Source: Phycisphaerae bacterium
Lineage (GTDB): Bacteria; Planctomycetota; Phycisphaerae; UBA1845; PWPN01
Assembly: GCA_018003015.1 (NCBI GenBank)
Contig: JAGNEZ010000019.1
Location: forward strand, 1 to 64,000
Length of the DNA stretch: 64,000 nucleotides
Direction: 5' to 3'
Positions 26,153-34,569 of this stretch are shown one piece after another (the first letter of the stretch is position 1; each line of letters starts with the position of its first letter). The notes beneath the pieces are model-generated. The model was given only the letters and a program-made list of their open reading frames with translations, did not search any database and was not told where the DNA came from. Position numbers and translations under genes: made by a program.

Positions 26153-28145
26153 GCCTACGTGTGCGGGTGGATCGTGTGGTTGCCATGCTGGCGCGCAGGA
26201 GGCCGGCGGTCAGCCGGGCCTGGCCGCCTTTCTGACCCAGCCCCCTGGCAGTGGCAACGGCAAGAAGAGTGCGTTGTTCAGCGGCGAGCGGCTGGCCCAG
26301 CTGCGGCGCGAGGCGATCGCCCGGCCGGTCATGTACATCGGGGCGGGGACCTGCGGCCTGGGCGCCGGCGCCGCCAAGACGCTGGCCGCGGTGAAGCAGT
26401 ACCTGGCCGATCACAAGCTCGAGGCCGACATCGTCGAGGTGGGATGCATCGGCTACTGCTCCGCCGAACCGCTGCTGGACGTGCAGTTGCCCGGCCGAAC
26501 GCGGGTGTCCTTCCAGAAGATCAGCGAGGACAAGGTGGTCGGCCTGCTGGATTCGGTGTTCGCCGGCCGCGCGCCCGCAGACCTGTCGCTGGGGCAGTTC
26601 CGTTCTGAGCAACAGAAGCCCTGGGCAGACGTACCCTTCATCGACGAGCACCCTTTCTTTGCCCCGCAGATGCGTTGGGTGCTGGCCAACTGCGGCATGA
26701 TCGATCCCAACTCGATCGATGAGTACCTCGCCCGCGGCGGCTACCGGGCGTTCGCCCAGGTCGTCGGCACGATGACCCGCGAAGAGGTGTGCGAGGCGGT
26801 GGAGAAAAGCGGGCTTCGCGGACGTGGCGGCGGCGGATTCCCCACCGGCACGAAGTGGAAGTTCGCCCTGAAGACCCAGGGCGATCAAAAGTACCTGGTG
26901 TGCAACGCGGACGAGGGCGACCCTGGGGCGTTCATGGACCGGGCGGTGATCGAGGGCGATCCGCACCGCGTGCTCGAGGGCATGGCCATCGCCGCCTACG
27001 CGATCGGAGCGAACAAGGCGTATGTGTACATCCGGGCCGAGTACCCCCTGGCCATTCAGCGGCTCGTCCAGGCCATCGAGCAGGCCAAGAAGTACGGCCT
27101 GCTCGGGGACGACATCCTGGGCAGCGGCTTCAGTCTGAAGGTTATCATCAAGCAGGGTGCCGGGGCATTCGTGTGCGGCGAGGAAACCGCTCTCATTCAC
27201 AGCATCGAAGGCAAGCGGGGCATGCCACGACCGCGTCCGCCCTTCCCGGCGGTCAAGGGCCTGTTCGGCAAGCCCACGGTGATCAACAACGTCGAGACGC
27301 TGGCGAACCTACCCAGCCTGCTGAGCGGCGGATGGGAGAAGTTCGCCGCGGTGGGCACCTCGAAGAGCAAGGGCACGAAAGTCTTCGCCCTGTCGGGCAA
27401 GGTCAACCGCACCGGCCTGATCGAAGTGGCGATGGGCACCACCGTCCGCAAGATCGTGTTCGACATTGGTGGCGGCATCCCGAACGGCAAGGCCTACAAG
27501 GCAGCCCAGATGGGTGGACCGTCCGGGGGGTGCATTCCCGCCTCACAGGTCGACGTTGAGATCGACTACGAGTCGCTCAAGGCCCTCGGAGCGATGATGG
27601 GCTCCGGAGGTCTGGTCATCATGGATGAAGAAACCTGCATGGTCGACATCGCCAAGTTCTTTATGGACTTCATCCAGCGCGAGAGCTGCGGCAAGTGCGT
27701 GCCCTGCCGCGAGGGCACCCGCCGGATGCTCGAGATCCTGCAGAGCATCTCGCGCGCCCGCCGCAACGAAACCAAGATCCAGGCCCTCGAACGATTCAAG
27801 AGCGTGATGTACCTGACCCGCCTCGCCGAAGTCATCAAGGACACGAGCCTGTGCGGCCTGGGCCAGTCGGCTCCAAACCCGGTGCTGAGCACGCTGAGGT
27901 GGTTCCGGGACGAATATGATGCCCACGTCTACGAACGCAATTGCCCGGCCGGAGCCTGCCGCGAGCTCCTGCTCTACCGCATCGACGCCGAGCTGTGCCG
28001 GGGTTGCGGGCTGTGCGCCAAGAAGTGCCCGGCCGAGGCCATCATGGGCGCCCCCAAGAGCCCCCACTACATCGTTCCAGACAAGTGTATCGGTTGCGGC
28101 ACCTGCGAGGATGTCTGCCGTTTCGAGGCCGTCAAGACGGAGTAA
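26145..28145 (+). CDS. hydB: NAD-linked [FeFe]-hydrogenase subunit HydB (NuoF-like, FMN and Fe-S)
   Basis: The 666-residue flavoprotein has an N-terminal thioredoxin-like [2Fe-2S] domain (GTCGLGAGA, VGCIGYCSAEP), a NuoF core with the nucleotide and FMN motif LRGRGGGGFPTGTKW and NADEGDPGAFMDR, the [4Fe-4S] binding ESCGKCVPCREG with SLCGLGQ, and a C-terminal ferredoxin with two [4Fe-4S] motifs, CRGCGLCAKKCPAEA and CIGCGTCEDVC. This is the HydB/HndC layout in which FMN exchanges electrons with NAD(P)H and, in bifurcating enzymes, ferredoxin. Unusual is the extra cysteine group CAGGSCGC at residues 6-13. Bifurcation is known for relatives, not proven here. Confidence 0.92.
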   Translation: MAEPTCAGGSCGCHAGAQEAGGQPGLAAFLTQPPGSGNGKKSALFSGERLAQLRREAIARPVMYIGAGTCGLGAGAAKTLAAVKQYLADHKLEADIVEVGCIGYCSAEPLLDVQLPGRTRVSFQKISEDKVVGLLDSVFAGRAPADLSLGQFRSEQQKPWADVPFIDEHPFFAPQMRWVLANCGMIDPNSIDEYLARGGYRAFAQVVGTMTREEVCEAVEKSGLRGRGGGGFPTGTKWKFALKTQGDQKYLVCNADEGDPGAFMDRAVIEGDPHRVLEGMAIAAYAIGANKAYVYIRAEYPLAIQRLVQAIEQAKKYGLLGDDILGSGFSLKVIIKQGAGAFVCGEETALIHSIEGKRGMPRPRPPFPAVKGLFGKPTVINNVETLANLPSLLSGGWEKFAAVGTSKSKGTKVFALSGKVNRTGLIEVAMGTTVRKIVFDIGGGIPNGKAYKAAQMGGPSGGCIPASQVDVEIDYESLKALGAMMGSGGLVIMDEETCMVDIAKFFMDFIQRESCGKCVPCREGTRRMLEILQSISRARRNETKIQALERFKSVMYLTRLAEVIKDTSLCGLGQSAPNPVLSTLRWFRDEYDAHVYERNCPAGACRELLLYRIDAELCRGCGLCAKKCPAEAIMGAPKSPHYIVPDKCIGCGTCEDVCRFEAVKTE

Positions 28146-28160
28146 GGCGAGGATCATTCG

Positions 28161-29882
28161 GTGATTACGATCGAAGTCAATAACAAGAAGGTCCAGGCCG
28201 AACCTGGTGAAATGCTGCTGGCCACCCTGCGCCGGGCCGGGATCAAGGTGCCGACCCTGTGCCATATTGACGGGTTGCCGCCCAGCGGCGCCTGCCGGAT
28301 GTGCGACGTGGAGGTCGAAGGCCGGCCCAACCTGCAACCCAGCTGCGCGACCCCGGTGGTCGAAGGAATGAAGGTCCAGACGCACTCGCCCCGGGCGGTT
28401 CGAGCCCGGAAGACGATCGTCGAGCTGCTTCTGGCCAACCATCCCGACGACTGCCTCTACTGTGTGCGAAACAACAACTGCCAGCTCCAGGACCTGGCCG
28501 CCGAACTGGGCGTCCGAGACCGGCGCTACCAGGGCCAGCGGGGCCAGGCCAACGTCGACCTGTCCAGCCCCTCCATTGTCCGCGATCCGGAGAAGTGCAT
28601 CCTGTGCGGCAAGTGCGTGCGGGTCTGCGAAGAGGTCCAGGCCGTCTCGGCCATCGACTTCGTCGGGCGGGGCAGCAAGACCCGGGTCGGCACGGCGTTC
28701 GAGCAAGGGCTCAATATCTCGAGCTGCATCAACTGCGGGCAATGCATCATGATCTGCCCGACCGGCGCGCTCCGCGAGCAGAGCAGCATCAAGGAGGTCA
28801 CCGAGGCCCTCAAGGACCCGAACATGTTCGTCGTCGTCCAGCATGCTCCGTCGGTCTCGGTCTCGCTGGCCGAGGAGTTCGGCGTGAAGCCCGGCACGGA
28901 CATTTGCGGAGCGATGGTCACCGCTCTCCGGCAGCTCGGCTTCAAACGGGTGTTCGACACCTCGTTCAGCGCCGACCTGACCATCATGGAGGAGGCCTCT
29001 GAGCTGGTGCATCGGGTGAAGAACGGGGGCAAGCTTCCCATGCTGACCAGCTGCTCACCCGGCTGGATCAAATTCGTCGAGCAGACCTACCCGGACTTAC
29101 TCGAGAACGTCTCGACCTGCAAGAGTCCGCAGCAGATGATGGGTGCGGTCATCAAATCCTTCTTCGCCCAGCGGGAAGGGATCGATCCGAAGAAGATCTT
29201 CAGCGTCTCGATCATGCCGTGCACGGCCAAGAAGTTCGAGGCCCGGCGTCCCGAGATGGGCCGGGATGAGATCGCGGACGTCGACGCGGTTCTCACCACC
29301 CGCGAACTGGCCCGCATGATCCGCATGCGCGGCATCGACCTCGAGTCCTTGGCACCTGAGCCGGCGGATACGCCGTTCGGCGAGCGGAGCACGGCCGGCA
29401 AGCTCTTTGGAGCGACCGGCGGCGTGATGGAGGCGGCCATCCGTACGGCGTACCATCTCATCACCGGCAAGGAAATGGCTGATCTGAAGGTCCAGGCGGT
29501 GCGCGGCTTGAAGGGCACCAAGGAGGCCCGTGTCAATGTCGATGGCATGGACATCGGCGTCGCGGTGGTCAGCGGCCTGGGCAACGCGGCTCGGCTGCTG
29601 AACGAAATCCGCGACGGCCGTCGTGATCTGCACTTCATCGAGGTCATGACCTGCCCCGGCGGCTGCATCGCGGGCGGCGGCCAGCCGACCAGCACCGACA
29701 CCGACGCGGTTCGAGCCCGGATGCAGGCACTGTACAATATCGATCGAAACGAGCCGATCAGGACTTCGCACGCCAACGAGTCCATCAAACGGCTCTACAA
29801 GGAGTATCTGGGCGCGCCGCTGGGTGAAAAAAGCCATCACCTGCTGCACACCCACTATCACAAACGCGAGGTGGTAGCCTGA
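28161..29882 (+). CDS. hydA: [FeFe] hydrogenase catalytic subunit HydA (M3 type)
   Basis: The 573-residue subunit starts at GTG 28161. In order it has a [2Fe-2S] domain (C34, C45, C48, C62), a His-ligated [4Fe-4S] (H94, C98, C101, C107), two [4Fe-4S] clusters (C146-C156, C189-C199), the H-cluster domain and a small-subunit-like tail. H-cluster motifs are LTSCSPGW (C298), IMPCTAKKFE (C354) and EVMTCPGGCIAGGGQP (C498, C502). The first motif has Ser where many enzymes have a second Cys; this variant is, from memory, common in NAD(P)-linked members. The enzyme interconverts protons and H2 in the cytoplasm as part of HydABC. No export signal is present. Confidence 0.94.
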   Translation: MITIEVNNKKVQAEPGEMLLATLRRAGIKVPTLCHIDGLPPSGACRMCDVEVEGRPNLQPSCATPVVEGMKVQTHSPRAVRARKTIVELLLANHPDDCLYCVRNNNCQLQDLAAELGVRDRRYQGQRGQANVDLSSPSIVRDPEKCILCGKCVRVCEEVQAVSAIDFVGRGSKTRVGTAFEQGLNISSCINCGQCIMICPTGALREQSSIKEVTEALKDPNMFVVVQHAPSVSVSLAEEFGVKPGTDICGAMVTALRQLGFKRVFDTSFSADLTIMEEASELVHRVKNGGKLPMLTSCSPGWIKFVEQTYPDLLENVSTCKSPQQMMGAVIKSFFAQREGIDPKKIFSVSIMPCTAKKFEARRPEMGRDEIADVDAVLTTRELARMIRMRGIDLESLAPEPADTPFGERSTAGKLFGATGGVMEAAIRTAYHLITGKEMADLKVQAVRGLKGTKEARVNVDGMDIGVAVVSGLGNAARLLNEIRDGRRDLHFIEVMTCPGGCIAGGGQPTSTDTDAVRARMQALYNIDRNEPIRTSHANESIKRLYKEYLGAPLGEKSHHLLHTHYHKREVVA

Positions 29883-29892
29883 GGACAACGGG

Positions 29893-31899
29893 TTGCGGCA
29901 CACGGATGACATTCCGCTCGTCACCACCATTCGGGAGCACTGTCGCGTCTGCTACACGTGCGTGCGCGAATGTCCCGCCAAGGCCATTCGAATCAGCGAG
30001 GGCCAGGCGGAAGTGCTCCACGAACGGTGTATCGGGTGCGGCAACTGTGTACGGGTGTGCAGCCAGAATGCCAAGCAGGTGCAGACCAGCATCCCGGCCG
30101 TCGACGTTCTGCTGGCGAGCGGGGCGAAGGTGGCCGCCTGCCTGGCTCCGAGCTTCCCCGCGGAGTTCGACGACATCGAATACCGCCGGCTGGTCGGCAT
30201 GCTCCGGTCGCTTGGCTTCCAACTGGTCGTAGAGACGGCCTTCGGCGCAGACCTGGTGGCCGATCGCTACCGGCGGCTCTTTGAGGAAGACCACAGCCGG
30301 CGGTACATTGCCACGAGTTGCCCGGCGATCGTGGGCTACGTGGAGCGCTACCATCCCAACCTGGTGGGATCATTGGCCCCGATCGTCTCGCCGATGATCG
30401 CCACCGCCCGGGCGCTCCGGCACCTGCACGGGTCCGAGCTGAAGGTGGTGTTTATCGGGCCGTGCATCGCCAAGAAGGGCGAGGCCGGGACGCAGGAGGT
30501 CGAGGGCGAGGTCGATGCCGTCCTGACCTTCGTGGAACTGCGGGCGATGCTCCGCCTGCACGGGGTCAGCCCGCTGTCGGTGAACGGATCGGAGTTTGAT
30601 CCGCCTCACGCGGGGACCGGAGCCCTGTTCGCGATCAGCCGGGGCATGCTCCAGGCCGCCGGCATGAGCGAGGATCTGGCCGTCGGAGAAGTGGTTTCGG
30701 CGGACGGCCGGGACGGCTTTGTGGACGCGATCAAGGAGTTCGAGGCGGGGGATCTGGACGCCCGGCTGCTCGAGGTACTGTGCTGCAAGGGCTGCATCAT
30801 GGGCGCCGGGATGAGCAGCCAGTTACCGCTGTTCAATCGTCGGTCGTGCGTGAGCCACTACGTGCGGCACCGATTGAAGACGCTCGATCCGGGGGCGGCG
30901 AAGGCCGAGCTGGCCCGGTTCGCCAACCTGGACTTGAGCCGCGTCTACCAGCTGAACGACCAGCGGGTGGCGTCACCCTCGCTGGTGGAGCTCCAGGCGA
31001 TCCTGGAGCGGATCGGCAAGCGCCGCCCGGAAGACGAACTGAACTGCGGGGCCTGCGGGTATGAAACCTGTCGCGAGCACGCGGTGGCGATCCACAAGGG
31101 CCTCGCCGAAAGCGAGATGTGTCTGCCCTACACCATCGACCGCCTGCGGAGAGTGGTGGACAAGCTGGCCATCTCGCACCAGGAGCTGGCCAGCGCTCGC
31201 GAAGCCCTCACCCACTCGGAGAAACTGGCGAGCATGGGGCAGCTGGCCGCGGGCATCGCCCACGAGCTCAATAACCCCCTGGGTGTGGTGATCATGTTCG
31301 CCCACCTGCTTCTGGAAGAGATCGGCAAGGACGGCAAGAGCCGCGAAGACCTGCAGACGATCGTGGAAAACGCCGACCGCTGCAAGAAGATCGTCTCCGG
31401 CCTACTGCACTTCGCCCGCCAGAACAAGGTGACGCTTGCTCCGACCGACCTTCATGAACTGGTCGATCGGGTGGTTCGAACGCTGGTGGTACCGGAGAAC
31501 GTCACCCTGCGGGTCGAACACGAGCACGAGGAAGAAAACGCCGACGTGGATCGGGACCAGATCGCCCAGATCCTGACCAATCTGGTCAGCAATGCCCAGG
31601 CGGCCATGCCCGAGGGGGGTACACTCACCATCCAGACCGGCGGCGACGAGAAAAACATCCAGCTCAAGGTGGCCGACGCCGGCGTCGGCATCAGCCCGGA
31701 GAACCGAGCCAAGATCTTCGACCCGTTCTTCACCACGAAGGGCGTGGGCAAGGGCACCGGACTGGGTCTGGCGGTAACCTACGGCATCGTGAAGATGCAC
31801 CGCGGCCAGATCAGCCTGGAATCGAACGATCAGCCGGCCAAAGGGCCGACGGGGACGACTTTCACCGTGGTGCTGCCTCGACAGGCGGCCAGAGGCTAG
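29893..31899 (+). CDS. [FeFe]-hydrogenase-like sensor histidine kinase fusion
   Basis: The 668-residue protein starts at TTG 29893, with GAGGA overlapping the hydA stop. It has two [4Fe-4S] motifs (C17-C27, C46-C56), a hydrogenase large-subunit domain with reduced motifs [10 protein letters not shown] (C143), [11 protein letters not shown] (C191) and [14 protein letters not shown] (C297, C298, C301), then an Fe-S domain of PF04060 type, CGACGYETC with C410, and a full histidine kinase: H-box AHELNNPLG (H457), then ATPase motifs near [13 protein letters not shown] and GTGLGLAV. The pattern matches the putative sensory (group C/D) hydrogenases. It probably senses H2 or redox state and phosphorylates the receivers encoded next. 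Confidence 0.88.
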   Translation: MRHTDDIPLVTTIREHCRVCYTCVRECPAKAIRISEGQAEVLHERCIGCGNCVRVCSQNAKQVQTSIPAVDVLLASGAKVAACLAPSFPAEFDDIEYRRLVGMLRSLGFQLVVETAFGADLVADRYRRLFEEDHSRRYIATSCPAIVGYVERYHPNLVGSLAPIVSPMIATARALRHLHGSELKVVFIGPCIAKKGEAGTQEVEGEVDAVLTFVELRAMLRLHGVSPLSVNGSEFDPPHAGTGALFAISRGMLQAAGMSEDLAVGEVVSADGRDGFVDAIKEFEAGDLDARLLEVLCCKGCIMGAGMSSQLPLFNRRSCVSHYVRHRLKTLDPGAAKAELARFANLDLSRVYQLNDQRVASPSLVELQAILERIGKRRPEDELNCGACGYETCREHAVAIHKGLAESEMCLPYTIDRLRRVVDKLAISHQELASAREALTHSEKLASMGQLAAGIAHELNNPLGVVIMFAHLLLEEIGKDGKSREDLQTIVENADRCKKIVSGLLHFARQNKVTLAPTDLHELVDRVVRTLVVPENVTLRVEHEHEEENADVDRDQIAQILTNLVSNAQAAMPEGGTLTIQTGGDEKNIQLKVADAGVGISPENRAKIFDPFFTTKGVGKGTGLGLAVTYGIVKMHRGQISLESNDQPAKGPTGTTFTVVLPRQAARG

Positions 31900-31946
31900 A
31901 GTGACGGCACCGGATCCCCGCGAACCGGTGCCCGAGGAATGCGACG

Positions 31947-32333
31947 ATGGCAACGAAGATTCTTGTGGTGGATGATGACATCGATTACCTCGCCCAGACC
32001 CAGGCCCAGCTCGAGGCCGCCGGGTTCGAGGTGACGACCGCCGAGACGGTCGACGCCGCTCGCGAGCTGATCGGCAAGCGGAAACCGGATCTGGCGGTCG
32101 TCGATCTGATGATGGAGAACTTCGACGACGGCTTCCGGCTCTGCCATGCCATCAAGAAAGCGGACGCGTCCATTCCGGTCATCCTGGTGACCGCGGTGGC
32201 CAGCGAGACCGGCATCGATTTCGACGCCTCGACCCAGGAAGAGCGATCCTGGATCAAGGCCGACGCGGTGCTGGACAAACCCATCCGCTTCGAGCAGCTG
32301 CAACGCGAAATTGATCGACTACTCCACAAGTGA
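31947..32333 (+). CDS. Stand-alone response regulator receiver
   Basis: This 128-residue CheY-like domain has acidic D9-D11, phosphoacceptor D53 in LAVVDLMMENFDD, VILVTAVAS and LDKPIRF with the conserved Lys. It lacks any output domain. An insertion around DFDASTQEERSWIKAD between strand 4 and strand 5 is longer than usual. Sitting 47 bases after the hydrogenase-like kinase and 7 before a receiver-kinase hybrid, it is the likely first phosphoryl acceptor of that sensor. The final target is not evident. Confidence 0.87.
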   Translation: MATKILVVDDDIDYLAQTQAQLEAAGFEVTTAETVDAARELIGKRKPDLAVVDLMMENFDDGFRLCHAIKKADASIPVILVTAVASETGIDFDASTQEERSWIKADAVLDKPIRFEQLQREIDRLLHK

Positions 32334-32340
32334 GCCGGCC

Positions 32341-33522
32341 ATGGAAAACCTGAAACTCCTGGTAACGGATGACGAGCGCGAGATGCGCCGAGCGGTTGAA
32401 CGCGCCTTGTCCGCGTACAGGGTGCGGCTTCCCGAGGTCGATGGTGAGGTCGGCTTCGTCGTGCAACAGGCCGCCAGCGGCGAGGAGGCCCTGGAGAAGA
32501 TCACCCAGAGCCCCCCGGACATCCTGCTCCTGGATTTCAAGATGGGCGGCATGACCGGACTCGACGTGCTGGACGCACTCGCCCACCAGGAGCGCGACAT
32601 GCTCACCGTCATGGTCACTGCCTACGCTTCCCTCGAGACCGCGGTGACCGCAACCAAGCGCGGGGCGTTCGATTTCATCGCCAAGCCGTTCACTCCGACC
32701 GAGTTGAAGGATACGATTCGCAAGGTCGCCAGCCACCTGATGGCCCAGCGGCAGGCCCGAACCCTCGCCCGCGAGAAACGCCAGGTCCGCTTCCAGTTCA
32801 TCTCCGTGCTGGCCCACGAGCTGAAGGCACCCCTGGGGGCAATCGAGGGCTACCTGAAAATCCTGGGAGACCCGAAGTTCCGAAGCGACCCGGGCGCGAT
32901 CGATCGAATGATCCAGCGGTGCTTGGTGCGCTCCGAGGCAATGAAGAAACTGATCTACGACCTGCTCGACCTGACCCGAATCGAGTCCGGCCAGAAGAGG
33001 CGCGAACTGGTCGAGGTCGATCTGGCCCAGGTGGCTCGCACCTCGATCGAGACACTCCGCCCGGACGCCGCGGCCCGGGGGATCACCATCGAACTGCATG
33101 TCGAAGGGACGCAGATCATGTCCGCCGACCGCGGCGAGATCGAGATTATTCTCAACAACCTGGTCTCCAACGCGGTGAAGTACAACCGGGACGGCGGACG
33201 AGTGGACGTTACCCTTGCCCAGGAGGGCGACTTCGAGATCCTCACCGTATCCGATACGGGCATCGGCATGACCGAGGAGGAGGCGGGCAAGCTCTTCAAC
33301 GACTTCGTCCGCATCAAGAACCGCAAGACCAAGAACGTTCTCGGCAGCGGCCTGGGGCTGTCGATCGTGAAGAAGCTAGCGATGCTGTACGGGGGTGCGG
33401 CCACGGTGGCCAGTACCCCCGACGTCGGCAGCACTTTCACCATCCGGCTCAGCCGGCAGTCCGCGATACCAACCGATGGCAATCACACGACAACACATCC
33501 TGCGGTGGCTGCGGGAGGATGA
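32341..33522 (+). CDS. Receiver-histidine kinase hybrid (REC N-terminal)
   Basis: The 393-residue protein has a receiver domain first (about 1-125, phosphoacceptor D65 in ILLLDFKMGG, Lys in IAKPF), then HisKA with VLAHELKAPLG (H159) and an ATPase domain with IILNNLVSNAVKYNRDGG, VSDTGIGM and GSGLGLSIVKKL. There are no membrane segments, so it acts in the cytoplasm. The order, receiver before kinase, suggests a kinase whose activity is set by phosphorylation of its own receiver, for example by the hydrogenase-like kinase. ATG 32341 is preferred over TTG 32311. Its end overlaps hydE by 47 bases. Confidence 0.87.
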   Translation: MENLKLLVTDDEREMRRAVERALSAYRVRLPEVDGEVGFVVQQAASGEEALEKITQSPPDILLLDFKMGGMTGLDVLDALAHQERDMLTVMVTAYASLETAVTATKRGAFDFIAKPFTPTELKDTIRKVASHLMAQRQARTLAREKRQVRFQFISVLAHELKAPLGAIEGYLKILGDPKFRSDPGAIDRMIQRCLVRSEAMKKLIYDLLDLTRIESGQKRRELVEVDLAQVARTSIETLRPDAAARGITIELHVEGTQIMSADRGEIEIILNNLVSNAVKYNRDGGRVDVTLAQEGDFEILTVSDTGIGMTEEEAGKLFNDFVRIKNRKTKNVLGSGLGLSIVKKLAMLYGGAATVASTPDVGSTFTIRLSRQSAIPTDGNHTTTHPAVAAGG

Positions 33523-34549
33523 CCTCCGGCGGCTCGCCCAACTGTGGCAACAGGCCGACCAGGTACGCCGCGACAACGTCGGGGATCAGGTCCACCTCCG
33601 TGGGCTGGTCGAGTTCTCGAACCACTGCGTTCGTTCCTGCGGCTATTGCGGCCTGCGTCTGGGAAACGAAGTCATCGCCCGGTATCGCATGACTGCGGAC
33701 GGCATCCTCGCCAGCGCCCATCAGGCCGTTCGCTTCGGTTACGGGACGCTGGTCCTGCAATCCGGGGAGGACGAAGAGACCTCCACCCGGTGGATGGCCT
33801 CGGTCGTCCACCGCATCAAGCGTGAGACCCCCCTGGCAGTGACACTCAGCCTCGGCGAACGAAGCAGAGACGATCTGGCCTGCTGGCGAGAGGCGGGGGC
33901 CGACCGCTATCTGCTGCGTTTCGAGACCTCCAACCAGGAACTGTTCGACAAGATCCACCCCTCGCTGCCCGGCCAGCACTCCGACCGCATCGCCATCTTG
34001 CACCAGTTGCGGGAGTTGAGCTATGAAGTCGGCAGCGGGGTCATGATCGGCATTCCCGGCCAAACCTACGACGATCTGGCCAACGACATCGAGCTGTTCC
34101 GGCAGCTGCGATTGGACATGATCGGTGTCGGACCTTACCTGCCCCATCCGGCGACACCGCTGGGGCAGTTCGGCGACCGACTGGCGGCCCCCCCGGGCGA
34201 ACAGGTTCCCAACAGCGAGGAGATGACCTACAAGGTCGTTGCCCTCGCTCGCCTGGTATGCCCAAAAGCGAACATTCCAAGCACCACCGCACTGGCCACC
34301 GTCAACAGCGAAGAGGGCCGCGAGCTTGGCCTACAACGCGGGGCCAATGTGGTCATGCCCAATCTCACCCCCCTAGAATATAGGCGGCTTTACGAGATCT
34401 ATCCGTCCAAAGCCTGCATCCAGGAACGAGCCGAGGATTGCCATCATTGCCTCTCCCATCGCATCGCGGCGATCGGCCGGGAGGTCGGCTCGGGACGAGG
34501 GGATTCCGCGAGTCACCGGCATCGGTCCACCCCGGCCGATCCGGGCTGA
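33476..34549 (+). CDS. hydE: H-cluster maturase HydE (radical SAM)
   Basis: The 357-residue protein carries the radical-SAM motif CVRSCGYC (C51, C55, C58) after VHLRGLVEFSNH, the HydE-typical GLRLGNEVIARYRM, LQSGEDEE and a YLPHPATPLG segment near the end of the barrel. HydE acts on the Fe(CO)2(CN)-cysteine synthon made by HydG during assembly of the diiron site. ATG 33476 lies inside the preceding kinase gene; an earlier in-frame start at 33395 would add a proline-rich unmatched stretch and is rejected. A 20-base gap leads to hydG. The C-terminus has an extra CHHCLSHR. Confidence 0.9.
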   Translation: MAITRQHILRWLREDDLRRLAQLWQQADQVRRDNVGDQVHLRGLVEFSNHCVRSCGYCGLRLGNEVIARYRMTADGILASAHQAVRFGYGTLVLQSGEDEETSTRWMASVVHRIKRETPLAVTLSLGERSRDDLACWREAGADRYLLRFETSNQELFDKIHPSLPGQHSDRIAILHQLRELSYEVGSGVMIGIPGQTYDDLANDIELFRQLRLDMIGVGPYLPHPATPLGQFGDRLAAPPGEQVPNSEEMTYKVVALARLVCPKANIPSTTALATVNSEEGRELGLQRGANVVMPNLTPLEYRRLYEIYPSKACIQERAEDCHHCLSHRIAAIGREVGSGRGDSASHRHRSTPADPG

Positions 34550-34569
34550 TCCAAACGGAGGACGGCGCT

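Noticed and set aside
27543-29012. 489-codon open frame on the minus strand
   Set aside because: It lies opposite hydB and hydA, whose cluster motifs are unmistakable; the antisense product has no recognisable motif.
32311-32340. Upstream TTG start of the receiver-kinase hybrid
   Set aside because: It would overlap the end of the preceding receiver gene and add ten residues unlike a receiver-domain start; ATG 32341 begins right at the first strand.
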